DNA of 32,468 nucleotides from Magnetococcales bacterium (GTDB lineage: Bacteria; Pseudomonadota; Magnetococcia; Magnetococcales; Magnetaquicoccaceae). The translations under genes were made by a program, and so were the position numbers. The stretch is from positions 9,641 to 42,108 of the forward strand of contig JADGCE010000004.1 in the NCBI GenBank assembly GCA_015229095.1. Reading direction: 5' to 3'. The notes under the pieces were generated by a model, which saw only the letters and a list, made by a program, of their open reading frames with translations, did no database searches and was not told the origin of the DNA. Below are positions 23,941 through 32,468 of the stretch, one piece after another (positions within the stretch are counted from its first letter, which is position 1; each line of letters starts with the position of its first letter).

Positions 23941-25061
23941 ACCGGTTTGCCAGTCGCCTGCAGATGCTGTTGAATGGTTTGCCGAACAGATTCCAGGGGG
24001 ATGTCGCGGCGGATGACCGCCTGACCAATGGCCTGCACCAAAACCAAACGCAGGGCACCATCCAACACCTTTTTGTCCCGGCCCATGGCTTCCAGATAGG
24101 CATCGACCGGAAAAGCGGGTGCCTGGAGGGGCAGACCACAGCGGGCGAGCAATTGCCGAATGCGGGCGACCGCCTCCGCCCCACAGAGACCCAGACGGTG
24201 GGAGAGATCCGCCGCCATGACCATCCCCATGGCCACTGCCTCTCCGTGCAACAACTGCCCATAACCGCTCAGGGTTTCTATGGCGTGGCCAAAGGTGTGT
24301 CCCAGGTTGAGCAGAGCGCGATGGCCCCCCTCCGACTCCCGTTCATCGGCGGCCACCACCGCTGCCTTGATGGTACAGCAGGTACGGATGGTCTCGATCA
24401 ACAGCTCCTGTTGCAGGAGCAACAGCCCATCCAGATCCCGCTCCAGACGCTGAAAAAAGGTCTCATCCCAGATAATGCCATATTTGATCACCTCTGCCAG
24501 ACCCGCCAACCGTTCGCGCACCGGCAGGGTGGTGAGGGTCTGGACATCGATCAACACCTGTCTGGGCTGGTAAAAGGCGCCGATCAAATTTTTGCCCAGA
24601 GCATGGTTGATGCCCGTTTTGCCCCCCACCGACGCATCCACCTGGGCGAGGAGGGTGGTGGGAATCTGCACAAAGTTGACCCCCCGCAAAAAGGTGGCGG
24701 CGGCAAAGCCGGTCATATCCCCCACCACGCCCCCCCCCAGGGCCAGCAGGGTGGCCGATCGCTCGAAATGGTTTTGAATCAGGGCATCGAAGAGGGTCTG
24801 CAGATGGGGCCAGGTTTTATACGCCTCCCCGTCCGGCAACAGGATGGCCAGGGTTGCAAAGCCCTGCTGCTGCAGTGCCTCTTCCACCTGTTCCAGATAG
24901 AGGGGGGCCACGGTGGTGTTGCTGACGATGGCCACCTGCCTGCCCGGAAGTAGCGGTTGCAGATAGGCACCGAGTTGCGGGAGCAGACGACTGCCGATCA
25001 CGATCGGGTAGGATCGCGAGCCGAGATCAACCGTCAGGGTTTCTGACAAGGTATGGGACAT
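23937..25061 (-). CDS. aroB: 3-dehydroquinate synthase
   Basis: This 374-residue cytoplasmic enzyme converts DAHP to 3-dehydroquinate, the second step of the shikimate pathway, using NAD+ and a divalent metal. Visible motifs are LALGGGVVGDMTGFAAATF for NAD binding and IPTTLLAQVDASVGGKTGIN. KNLIGAFYQP, GLAEVIKYG and the metal-binding NLGHTFGHAIE and LHGEAVAMGM follow. The start lies 57 nt after the pilQ stop and its stop overlaps the TolC-family start by ATGA. In many proteobacteria aroK lies between pilQ and aroB; it is absent here. Confidence 0.97.
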   Translation of the reverse strand: MSHTLSETLTVDLGSRSYPIVIGSRLLPQLGAYLQPLLPGRQVAIVSNTTVAPLYLEQVEEALQQQGFATLAILLPDGEAYKTWPHLQTLFDALIQNHFERSATLLALGGGVVGDMTGFAAATFLRGVNFVQIPTTLLAQVDASVGGKTGINHALGKNLIGAFYQPRQVLIDVQTLTTLPVRERLAGLAEVIKYGIIWDETFFQRLERDLDGLLLLQQELLIETIRTCCTIKAAVVAADERESEGGHRALLNLGHTFGHAIETLSGYGQLLHGEAVAMGMVMAADLSHRLGLCGAEAVARIRQLLARCGLPLQAPAFPVDAYLEAMGRDKKVLDGALRLVLVQAIGQAVIRRDIPLESVRQTIQQHLQATGKPV

Positions 25062-25118
25062 GAAACACTCAACCCTTTGGAGGAAAAACCACAGGCTACC
25101 GCCTGTTCCCCCGGCACG

Positions 25119-27800
25119 TCAAGAGGGGCTGATGATGCGCGGAGTGATAAACACCAGCAATTCCGTCTGCCTGTTGGAGGTGGACTTGTTTTTGAACAGC
25201 CAGCCCAGGAGCGGAATCTCTTTCAACTCCGGAATGCCGCGCTGGGCGTCACTCTGGTTGTTCTGAAAAATGCCTCCCAGGACGATGGTCTGCCCATCTT
25301 TGACCAGGGCCTGGGTCTCCACTTCGCGGGTGTTGAGGGCTGGCAGGACTGTGGCGGAATCTGTAATAGAGTTGTTTTTTGCCGAAACCTCCAGGGTAAT
25401 ATAGCCGTTGGCTGTCACATGGGGGGTCACCTTGAGACTCAAGGCAGCATCGATATACTGGTAGGTGGTTCCGCCACTCTCCGACTCTGTGGGGTAAGGT
25501 TGGCGGATCCCTTGGCTGATGCTGGCTTCCTTGTTGTTGGTAGTCAGTACCCGTGGACTGGAGATGGTTCTGGCCTTGCCGTTCACCTCCAAGGCACCCA
25601 ATTCGATATCCAGATCCAGCAGGGGCGAAAGGGAACCCAGGTGGATCCCCAGATTGCTCGTCACCCCCGTGGGCAGCTGGCCACCGACATTGTAGGTGGG
25701 GCCCCCGCCCGTCATCATCGGGCGGCGGGCCGTGGTGCGGGTGACATTCTGCTGGACGGCGTAGGCATTGCTCGCTGAATTGGACAGGCCCAACGGGGCA
25801 TCCACCGAACCCTTGTAATTCAAACCCCAGTTGATCCCCAGTCCCATGCTGCTGTCACGTCCCACCTCGACGATACGTGCCTCAATTAAAACCTGTGGAA
25901 TGGGTTTGTCCAGCTTGGCCACCATTTCCCGGATTTTTGCCAGGTTGGCTGCCATATCCTTGACAATCAGGGTATTGGTTCTTTGATCCACAGAAACACT
26001 GCCGCTGGCGGAGAGCATGCGGGGATTGCGACCGGCCTCCCGGTTACTCTGCGGGGAGCTGCCCGAACTGGCGGCGGTGGTGGGGCGGGTCGCGGTTGCA
26101 CCGCCACTGGTCGCGCCACCGCTGGCCGCCGCACGCTGATCTGTCTCCATGAGCAGATCCCGGATCTCTGAGGCCTTGGCAAAACTGACCGGTATCAACT
26201 CGGTGACAATCGGTTCCAGTTTTTGCTTGCTTTCGTGGGCCAGCAACTGCGCATCCGCAATCCCTTGCAATTCCGCATGGGGCGCCACACGCAGCACATT
26301 GCCCTGCAACACCTTGCCCAAACCCTTGGTTTCCAGAATCAGATCCAGTGCCTGGTCCCAGGGTACTTCCAGCAGCCGCATGGTCACCGTGCCCCTGACC
26401 GCATCGGACACCAGCAGGTTGAGATGGTTGATATCCGCCAGCAACCGCAAGGCATTGTGAATATCAATCCCCTTGAAATCCATGGAAACCTTGGCGCCGG
26501 AATAGACCGGCGGGGCTTTGTTGTCCCCTGTGTCAGAAGGTTTTACCTGTACCAGGATGGTTTTGCCTTGCTGGATGATTTCGTGCTGGTCTTCCATTGC
26601 GCTGAAGGCGATCGCCACCTGGGTATCGGCGCCCTCTTCGTATGTGTCAATGGTCTGGATGGGACCGCCAAAACTCTGCACATCCTGGCGTTGTCCCCCT
26701 GTGCCGTCGTGAGAGAGGGATTCTGCCAGTCGGGTCTCTTTCAGCGTGACACGCAACCGCTGCCCTTCGCGATGGGTATCCAGCAGGATATCGTCCCGGT
26801 TGGTCTGCAGCGTGACGACTCCCGTCCTGCCCGCCTGGTTGAACTCAACCGCCTCCACCTGTGGTATAGTTGTCAGGGGTAACGTGCCGGGATGTGTGGA
26901 GGTCAAAGAGATGACCGGCAGCCCCTCATCCCGATCGATCCGAAAGCCGATTGCCGGGTCATTCAAGGCCACCACCAACCGGGTTTTTTGCGGTTCGGCG
27001 GCCAGGTGTACCGCCTTGATCTCCCCGGAGGAGAGTTCCAGATCCTGACTGGAAGCCGGCCCGCTCACACCGATAAAATCAAAGATCAATTGCGGCGGCT
27101 GATGCAGTCGGAAGCTTTTCGGGTCGGGGACGGGCCCCACCCCGGAGAGGCGGATGCGGGTACCGCTGGTCGTGTTTGTGATATGAAAAGCGTCAAGATG
27201 TCGCCCACCGGGAACCGGTCGCCCCTGTTGCGGGGCAGCCTCCTCTGCGGCGGCTGAAGGGTGCTGTACACTGCCCAGGATGGTAAGATCGAGACCATCC
27301 GGGCGCTCCTGCACGCGATAGGCGCGTTGCCCCTGCAGGAACACCTCCAGCCGACTGCCCTGTTCGCCCTCTGCCATGGGGAAGAGGCCCGATACGCCGG
27401 GCAGGTCCACTATTTTGGGCTGCACGGCAGGTTCCAGGCGAGCCGACGGGAAAGTCAGCAAAAGACGGGGGGGAGTATCCAGTCCGAACACCTGGTAAGG
27501 CAGCCTGCCATTGCTGTTCAGGACGATGCGCACCCCTTGGGTGCTCTCTACCGCATCGATGCGGGAGATGAAGGTGGCATCTGTGGTTGCCCCGGTAGAT
27601 TCCAGGGGTTGGGTGGATGCCGCCGCAGGGCGGTCAACCGCTTCTTGTACACTCTGGGTGGCCGGTTGTGTCTCGGCAGGGAATGGGCCAGAGGCGCTGG
27701 TACGCAGGCAACCGAGCAGGCCGAATGAACTGCTCAACAGCAGGCTGCCTGTCAGGGTGGCGGTGGCCAATCGTCTAGTGTTTCGTTTGTATGGACGCAT
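25119..27800 (-). CDS. pilQ: Type IV pilus outer-membrane secretin
   Basis: This 893-residue secretin forms the outer-membrane pore for the pilus fibre. The N-terminal signal region ends in LLGC (Cys31), which fits a lipobox. Two AMIN domains (about 75-290) for peptidoglycan binding follow. A secretin/TonB short N-domain comes next (VSMDFKGIDIHNALRLLADINHL), then an N1 domain interrupted by a Ser/Gly/Ala-rich loop. The secretin core contains VLIEARIVEVGRDSSMGLGINWG and ends IVLGGIFQNNQ and ELLVFITPRII. ATG 27800 is chosen by the signal peptide; it overlaps the pilP end by 26 nt. Confidence 0.96.
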   Translation of the reverse strand: MRPYKRNTRRLATATLTGSLLLSSSFGLLGCLRTSASGPFPAETQPATQSVQEAVDRPAAASTQPLESTGATTDATFISRIDAVESTQGVRIVLNSNGRLPYQVFGLDTPPRLLLTFPSARLEPAVQPKIVDLPGVSGLFPMAEGEQGSRLEVFLQGQRAYRVQERPDGLDLTILGSVQHPSAAAEEAAPQQGRPVPGGRHLDAFHITNTTSGTRIRLSGVGPVPDPKSFRLHQPPQLIFDFIGVSGPASSQDLELSSGEIKAVHLAAEPQKTRLVVALNDPAIGFRIDRDEGLPVISLTSTHPGTLPLTTIPQVEAVEFNQAGRTGVVTLQTNRDDILLDTHREGQRLRVTLKETRLAESLSHDGTGGQRQDVQSFGGPIQTIDTYEEGADTQVAIAFSAMEDQHEIIQQGKTILVQVKPSDTGDNKAPPVYSGAKVSMDFKGIDIHNALRLLADINHLNLLVSDAVRGTVTMRLLEVPWDQALDLILETKGLGKVLQGNVLRVAPHAELQGIADAQLLAHESKQKLEPIVTELIPVSFAKASEIRDLLMETDQRAAASGGATSGGATATRPTTAASSGSSPQSNREAGRNPRMLSASGSVSVDQRTNTLIVKDMAANLAKIREMVAKLDKPIPQVLIEARIVEVGRDSSMGLGINWGLNYKGSVDAPLGLSNSASNAYAVQQNVTRTTARRPMMTGGGPTYNVGGQLPTGVTSNLGIHLGSLSPLLDLDIELGALEVNGKARTISSPRVLTTNNKEASISQGIRQPYPTESESGGTTYQYIDAALSLKVTPHVTANGYITLEVSAKNNSITDSATVLPALNTREVETQALVKDGQTIVLGGIFQNNQSDAQRGIPELKEIPLLGWLFKNKSTSNRQTELLVFITPRIISPS

Positions 27801-28308
27801 TTTCCCGTCTCTTTTCGTCAGGAGTGTGCAAGTGTAATGTCGTGCGTTGCGTGGCGTGGGGATCGCGCAGCTTGGGTGCGGGCTCCTCGATGGTGATCTC
27901 CCCATCGCGAATTTCAATGATTTTTCCTTCATTGACGCCGAGATAACTGCCCACCTGGATCAGATGACCGATACCTTCCGGATCTTCAACCATGGCGACC
28001 GACTGGCCAGTTGATTCGGAACCCTTCTGGCGGTTTGCGTTTAAAACGATGGCGACCAGTTTTAGGCTGTCTATTTGAAAAGATTCTAAAAATTCTTTTT
28101 CACGTTTTTTGGCAGGCACCTTGGAATTGGTCGCTTCTTCCAAGGCAACGGCCACAGCAGGGGGTTGAAACGGATCCCGCCGTCCTTCCGCACGATAGTC
28201 GAAAGGGGGAAGTTCGGTCGACTGGGCTCCTGGTGCAGGGGTTTGGGCCAACACAGTGCTGCTGCTGCCTGCCAGTGCGGCGAGCATGATCCAAGCAGGG
28301 ATTTTCAT
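27775..28308 (-). CDS. pilP: Type IV pilus assembly protein PilP
   Basis: This 177-residue periplasmic protein links the inner-membrane PilNO complex to the PilQ secretin. The signal peptide is MKIPAWIMLAALAGSSSTVLA with a probable signal peptidase I site. There is no lipobox Cys, although PilP is a lipoprotein in well-studied species. GRRDPFQPP and the beta-domain AMVEDPEGIGHLIQVGSYLG with VNEGKIIEI are family signatures. AGGA precedes the ATG by about 6 nt. It starts in an ATGA overlap with pilO and ends inside pilQ. Confidence 0.94.
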   Translation of the reverse strand: MKIPAWIMLAALAGSSSTVLAQTPAPGAQSTELPPFDYRAEGRRDPFQPPAVAVALEEATNSKVPAKKREKEFLESFQIDSLKLVAIVLNANRQKGSESTGQSVAMVEDPEGIGHLIQVGSYLGVNEGKIIEIRDGEITIEEPAPKLRDPHATQRTTLHLHTPDEKRRENASIQTKH

Positions 28309-28922
28309 TTTTTTCCTGCTCCTTTGGCCTCTTGCCCCTTTTGTGCCAGGGCCTGCTGGTTGAGAAAACGGTAGGTGGCGGCACGAGCCTTGGTCTGTAG
28401 AATATTGCCTTTTTCCTTGTTGGTTTCCACGATCAGGTCCGCAAAGGTGACGATGCGGGGCATTTGGGCAACCTGATGGATGAACAGGGCGGTGGCGTGA
28501 AAGGATCCACGTACCTCAATACCGACGGGCACCTCGGCGTACAGTTCCCGACTGATTTCAGCACCCGGCGCGAACGAGACAAATTCCAAACCTTGTTCGT
28601 GCCCGGCATTGGAAATATCGGTGAGCAGATTGGGGATCTCCTTTTCCGACGGCAATTTTTGCGCCAACCTCTCTTCTTCCGCTTTGAGTACGGCCAGCTC
28701 CTCCCGTTTTTTGGGCAGTTGCGCCAGCAGACGTCGTTTGGATGCCAACTGCTCGGTTTGCTGTTGAATGTCAGCGCGCAACTGCTCCATTTGCGCGTGG
28801 CGATCGCGCCACACGAACCACCCATACCCCACGACGAGTATGAATATGAGCCCAGCACTGATGCCGATTCTGTACAGCGGTTTCAACCGCAGAATCACAA
28901 GAGGATCAAATCCAAGTTCCAT
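28305..28922 (-). CDS. pilO: Type IV pilus inner-membrane protein PilO
   Basis: This 205-residue protein has one N-terminal membrane helix (about 17-38), a coiled coil (about 45-90) and a periplasmic ferredoxin-like domain containing GLEFVSFAPG and VEVRGSFHATALFIHQVAQMP. It dimerises with PilN in the alignment subcomplex. ATG 28922 is chosen because it lies 4 nt after the pilN stop and starts the typical MELGFDPL sequence. The frame is open upstream but there it runs antiparallel to no conserved sequence. Confidence 0.93.
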   Translation of the reverse strand: MELGFDPLVILRLKPLYRIGISAGLIFILVVGYGWFVWRDRHAQMEQLRADIQQQTEQLASKRRLLAQLPKKREELAVLKAEEERLAQKLPSEKEIPNLLTDISNAGHEQGLEFVSFAPGAEISRELYAEVPVGIEVRGSFHATALFIHQVAQMPRIVTFADLIVETNKEKGNILQTKARAATYRFLNQQALAQKGQEAKGAGKK

Positions 28923-28926
28923 GATC

Positions 28927-29550
28927 TTATTTTCCCAAAGCGGATACCGTCTGTGCGCCACCCTGGGGGATGGAGGCTGTGGCTGTCGATGGTTTGGGTG
29001 TTGAAAACTTTAAATGAAGTGAAAAGTTGTGTGCTTTGCCCTGTATTGTTTTGGATGCCGGGGAGCGTGACAATTCAATGCTGGATAATTCGATATCTGA
29101 CAAATAAGGAGATTTTGCCAGTTTTCTCATGAAATCGGCAACGACGGCGCTGGAGGTGGCAGAGCCGGTCAAAGTCATCTGGTTTCTTTTCGTTTCGATC
29201 TTGGTCAGCCAGACTTGGTCGGGAATGGTTGTGGTCAACTCAGCCAGCACACGGATGGTGATGCTTTGTTCCTGGCTGAGCTGGTGAATCAATTTCAAAC
29301 GGGCCTCCGCCAACGCCTTTCTGTCATTGATCTCCTTGACCTCTCCCAGTTGTTCATCCAATGCCGCGATCATGTTGCTGTTGGAGGCTTTGGTGGCTGT
29401 TTGCTGCTGAATCTCACCCAGGATCAGCTGATCGACGCCGAACAGGAGCACGCAACCTGCCACGACCGTGCCCAGCCAAGTGAACAGGATGCGTTTAAGA
29501 GCGCGGAGTCGTTGTGCGGGGCGGTAGGGGAGCAGGTTGATGCGAATCAT
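28927..29550 (-). CDS. pilN: Type IV pilus inner-membrane protein PilN
   Basis: This 207-residue protein begins MIRINLLPYR, the short cytoplasmic peptide that docks into PilM. One membrane helix (about 22-43), a coiled coil and a periplasmic domain with VLAELTTTIPDQVWLTKIE follow. It pairs with PilO. The start overlaps the pilM stop as ATGA. Confidence 0.96.
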   Translation of the reverse strand: MIRINLLPYRPAQRLRALKRILFTWLGTVVAGCVLLFGVDQLILGEIQQQTATKASNSNMIAALDEQLGEVKEINDRKALAEARLKLIHQLSQEQSITIRVLAELTTTIPDQVWLTKIETKRNQMTLTGSATSSAVVADFMRKLAKSPYLSDIELSSIELSRSPASKTIQGKAHNFSLHLKFSTPKPSTATASIPQGGAQTVSALGK

Positions 29551-30740
29551 GGCATATCTCCCCGCAGAGCCAACCCCAGGGCCACCATGAAACGGGGTGC
29601 CATCTGTTGAATCAACGATGCCGATCCGCTTCCTGGCTTGCCACGGCTGCGTGGATGTGTCAGATTGGCGAAGGTGGCTGTCTGAACCGGCAGTTCCAAC
29701 TGTTCGCTGATAAAGGGAGCCGCATTGGCCAACAGGGCGCCACCACCGGAGAGGCAGACAGCGGTAATCGGTTGTTCCTGTGTGCCTGTTTTGTGAAAAC
29801 TGATGGCTTGGCGAATCTGTTGCACCACCTGCTCCAGAAAGGGGTTGATGGCTTCGTTACGCAGATCCGTGGATGCGGAATGGCGCGGGTTCTCTTGTTC
29901 TGGCATAATGAGCCGCTGTTCCGCTGCCGCCCAGCTCAGATCGTAGCGCGACTGGATCTCCTGGATCAGTTGACGGCAGCCCAGGGCATGGTCGCGAATA
30001 TAGCCGGGCAACCCCTGGGAGGTGACCATGGCAATGTTCAGAAAAGTGGCGCCAAGATTGACCAGAACGACGGTCTCCATCGGTTGGTCATGGGTGCGTG
30101 CGGAGGCCTTCGGCAGGGTGGTTTTTCTCTCCGCTGGTTGTTGCAAAGATACCGTTTTTTCCAAGGGCCCGACGAAAGCGGTGTATGCATTGACCAGGCA
30201 AAACAGGTCCAGATCGCAGACCTGCGGCTGCAAACCTGCTTGACGAATGACCTCGGTGTGGTTATGAATAACCTCCTTCTTGCAGGCTGTTAAAAGGACT
30301 TCCATGCTCTCCTCCTGCTGGCTCAGGATCTGGAAATCCAGGTGCACATCGTCGATATCGAAGGGGATATACTCTTCGGCTTCCAGGGCGATCTGCTCCT
30401 CCAGATCCAGTTCCGTCATGCGGGTCATTTGGATCTTTTTGGTGATGACGGATGTGCCGCTCAGAGAGATGGCGGTCTGTTGGGTGGTGATGCCGCTGCT
30501 GGCCAGAACCTCCTTGATGGCCTGAGTGACCAGCTCCGGTTGTTTGATGTGACCGTCGATGACGGCGTCCGGGGCGAGAGGCTGCATGCCACAGTGCAAC
30601 AGTTGCCACTGTTTGCCCGAGCGTTTGATTTCTGCCACTTTAATGGCGGATGAGCCGATATCCAGGCCGACCACAGGGCGGTGTCGTGCCGGTGATGCTG
30701 CCGGGCGGTTGGCGTGGAACAGACGGGACAAAGAAAACAT
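29547..30740 (-). CDS. pilM: Type IV pilus assembly ATPase-like protein PilM
   Basis: This 397-residue cytoplasmic actin/FtsA-like protein couples the pilus motor to PilN. The nucleotide-binding elements VVGLDIGSSAIKVAEIK, VVLVNLGATFLNIA and VCLSGGGALLANA are present. EEYIPFDIDDVHLDFQIL is typical PilM. A polar insertion of about 30 residues (SLQQPAERKTTLPKASARTH) interrupts the region before the second motif. ATG 30740 begins MFSLSRLF, as is usual, although its ribosome binding site is weak. It is the first gene of the pilMNOPQ-aroB-tolC run. Confidence 0.95.
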   Translation of the reverse strand: MFSLSRLFHANRPAASPARHRPVVGLDIGSSAIKVAEIKRSGKQWQLLHCGMQPLAPDAVIDGHIKQPELVTQAIKEVLASSGITTQQTAISLSGTSVITKKIQMTRMTELDLEEQIALEAEEYIPFDIDDVHLDFQILSQQEESMEVLLTACKKEVIHNHTEVIRQAGLQPQVCDLDLFCLVNAYTAFVGPLEKTVSLQQPAERKTTLPKASARTHDQPMETVVLVNLGATFLNIAMVTSQGLPGYIRDHALGCRQLIQEIQSRYDLSWAAAEQRLIMPEQENPRHSASTDLRNEAINPFLEQVVQQIRQAISFHKTGTQEQPITAVCLSGGGALLANAAPFISEQLELPVQTATFANLTHPRSRGKPGSGSASLIQQMAPRFMVALGLALRGDMP

Positions 30741-30883
30741 AGGGGTCTCAATCTCAGGAAACAGGTCGCTCTTGTGGTGGCAGACTGTTGCGCGCTGCTC
30801 AGCCAACCGGAATGCTGGACAGCCGTGGCGGCACTTTCTGTCAAACCGGGCAGCGTTGGTCCAACCTTTTTGGTGCGTTTATG

Positions 30884-30889
30884 TATAAT
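30884..30889 (+). promoter_or_regulatory. Perfect -10-like TATAAT upstream of mrcA
   Basis: TATAAT lies just before the ATG at 30892, but no -35 hexamer is seen at 16-18 bp. If used, transcription would start near 30896. The ATG at 30892 would then be outside the message, and ATG 31006, which has GGGAG upstream, would be the start. Confidence 0.3.
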
Positions 30890-30891
30890 CC

Positions 30892-32468
30892 ATGGATAAC
30901 AATCCAGAAATAAAGCCCTCCCGCCCGTCCAGACCGCGCACAACCACCACTGGGAGGGGCGCACCGCGTCGTTCTCCCCCTGCGCGTCGCCGGGAGATCG
31001 AACAGATGACAATCTCCGGCGGGGGATGGCGGTGGCTACGCTACATTGCCCTCTTCATCCTGCTGGCGGGTATTGGCGGTGCGGGTGTGGTGTGGGCGGC
31101 CTATTTCCATTTTTCCAAGGGGTTGCCCGCTCTGAACGGGTTGGCCGACTACCGACCCAGTTTGGTGACGCGGGTTTATGCCCGGGACTACCAATTGTTG
31201 GGTGAATTTTTTTTCCAACGCCGCCAATTTGTCCAAATGCGTGACGTGCCGAGGTCACTGGTCAACGCTTTTTTGGCGATCGAGGATGCCAAATACTTCC
31301 AGCACCCCGGTATTGACTTGTTAGGCATTTTCCGTGCCGCAATTGCCAACCTGCGCGCGGGTCGGGTGGTGCAGGGAGCATCCACCATTACCCAGCAGAT
31401 TGCCAAGACCTTTTTGCTCTCCTCCGTCAAGAGCATCGACAGGAAGATCAAGGAAATTATCCTTGCCCTGCGCATTGAGCGGGAATTTACCAAGGAGGAG
31501 ATTCTGGAGTTGTATGTCAACCAGATCTATTTGGGAGCGGGTGCATACGGGGTGGGGGCGGCGGCCCGCATCTATTTTGACCGGGATGTTTCGGAGTTGA
31601 CTTTGGGCCAGATGGCCATGCTGGCCGGATTGCCCAAGGCCCCCAACCACTACAGCCCATGGCGTTATCCAGATAATGCGCAAAAACGGCAGCGTTTGGT
31701 GCTGAACCGCATGGCAGAGGTAGGGTTTATCACCCAGGCAGAGGCGGATGCCGCCGCCGCCGAACCGTTGGGGTTGGCACGACCCCAGGAGCCGTTGGAG
31801 AGCGTGGCCCCCCACTATCTGGAGCATGTGCGGCGCATGATTCTGGGGGATTGGGGGGAAGGGCAACTGTACAAGGGGGGGTTGGATGTGTACACCCCTT
31901 TGGATCCGGTTTTGCAACGCCATGCCCAGGATGCGGTACGCCAGGGGTTGGTGGAGTATGATCGGCGCCATGGCTATCGAGGGGTGGTGGAGCACCTGGA
32001 CAAGGCAACCTCGCCTGAGACGCAGCGTACCTGGTTGGCTTCCAAACAGGTCACCGAATTTTCTTCCGTCTCCGACTATGTCATAGGCTTGGTGATCGGA
32101 GTGGAGAGCCGTCGCGCCCGGGTTTTGCTGGCGGACAAGCGCACGGTGGAGCTGCCATTGGAAGGCATGTTGTGGGCGCGCAAGCGCCTGGACGAACAAA
32201 AACGTCCAGGTAAACTGGTGGGAGCACCCATCAAAGCGGTCCAGGATCTGTTGGGGGTGGGGGATGTCATTCTGCTGGACCCTCCGGATGACAAGCGGAA
32301 GATCTATCATCTGGCGCAGGAACCAGAAGCGGAGTCCGCCCTGGTCAGTCTGGACCCCCACACCGGGCAGGTGTTGGCCATGGTGGGTGGTTACGATTTT
32401 GACCGCAGTGAATTCAACAGGGCCACCCAGGGGCAACGGCAGCCGGGCTCCTCTTTCAAGCCGTTTAT
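30892..32468 (+). CDS. mrcA: Penicillin-binding protein 1A, 3' partial
   Basis: The first 525 codons of a bifunctional peptidoglycan synthase are present; the window ends inside the gene. From ATG 30892 a basic, Pro-rich cytoplasmic tail of about 45 residues precedes a membrane helix (YIALFILLAGIGGAGVVW). The GT51 glycosyltransferase domain follows, with its catalytic Glu in AIEDAKYFQHPGID, then QGASTITQQIAK and KEEILELYVNQIYLG. A linker/OB-like region comes next. The transpeptidase domain starts at LVSLDPHTGQVLAMVGGYDF and reaches GSSFKPF, whose Ser-x-x-Lys contains the acylated Ser. ATG 31006 is a serious alternative start. The gene is divergent from pilM, a common arrangement in proteobacteria. 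Confidence 0.95.
   Translation, partial: MDNNPEIKPSRPSRPRTTTTGRGAPRRSPPARRREIEQMTISGGGWRWLRYIALFILLAGIGGAGVVWAAYFHFSKGLPALNGLADYRPSLVTRVYARDYQLLGEFFFQRRQFVQMRDVPRSLVNAFLAIEDAKYFQHPGIDLLGIFRAAIANLRAGRVVQGASTITQQIAKTFLLSSVKSIDRKIKEIILALRIEREFTKEEILELYVNQIYLGAGAYGVGAAARIYFDRDVSELTLGQMAMLAGLPKAPNHYSPWRYPDNAQKRQRLVLNRMAEVGFITQAEADAAAAEPLGLARPQEPLESVAPHYLEHVRRMILGDWGEGQLYKGGLDVYTPLDPVLQRHAQDAVRQGLVEYDRRHGYRGVVEHLDKATSPETQRTWLASKQVTEFSSVSDYVIGLVIGVESRRARVLLADKRTVELPLEGMLWARKRLDEQKRPGKLVGAPIKAVQDLLGVGDVILLDPPDDKRKIYHLAQEPEAESALVSLDPHTGQVLAMVGGYDFDRSEFNRATQGQRQPGSSFKPF

Overview
The window reads as a chromosomal stretch of a Gram-negative bacterium, probably a pseudomonadotan. It carries a complete type IV pilus assembly cluster (pilM-N-O-P-Q), an outer-membrane TolC-family channel, a class A penicillin-binding protein and a Tat-exported carbonic anhydrase. 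It is gene dense with many ATGA start/stop overlaps and looks GC-rich. No rRNA, tRNA, CRISPR array, insertion sequence or prophage was recognised. The gene content recalls magnetotactic Magnetococcia-like lineages, but no diagnostic marker is present, so this placement is a guess.

Layout. (1) 1-374: tail of an unrecognised membrane protein. (2) 662-1741, minus: an Old Yellow Enzyme reductase, divergent from (3) a tightly packed plus-strand run at 2050-7458. That run encodes a thymidylate-synthase-like protein with an MtrA/DUF4346-like N-terminus, a HAD phosphatase-like protein, an unrecognised protein with a DGMHR motif, dCTP deaminase (dcd), a membrane-anchored hypothetical, a YceF-type Maf pyrophosphatase and a TVP38/TMEM64 membrane protein. 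Three or four of these act on nucleotides, so the run looks like a deoxypyrimidine/nucleotide-pool module and is the best candidate here for an undescribed system. (4) 7430-9712, minus: a DmeF-type metal exporter with a repeat-encoded His-rich loop, flanked by two DUF4337 membrane proteins. (5) 9888-12306: an AmmeMemoRadiSam-type radical SAM enzyme, a ferritin-like diiron protein and a DEDDy 3'-5' exonuclease.

(6) 12390-15648: a solitary pseudopilin, then a tyrosine-recombinase homologue that appears to have lost its catalytic His, second His and Tyr, followed 3 nt later by miaA and a [2Fe-2S] thioredoxin-like ferredoxin. (7) 15849-18271: a Tat-exported beta-carbonic anhydrase, a second CDF metal transporter, and a small basic-tailed protein made of two 37-residue repeats. 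(8) 18436-21996, minus: a dlt-like trio (carrier protein, MBOAT acyltransferase, amino-acid adenylating ligase) in order C-B-A without dltD. This suggests transfer of an activated amino acid to an extracytoplasmic acceptor. (9) 22369-30740, minus: pilM, pilN, pilO, pilP, pilQ, aroB and a TolC-family gene, mostly overlapping. aroK is absent from its usual place between pilQ and aroB. (10) 30892 to the window end: mrcA (PBP1A), divergent from pilM and truncated by the window edge.
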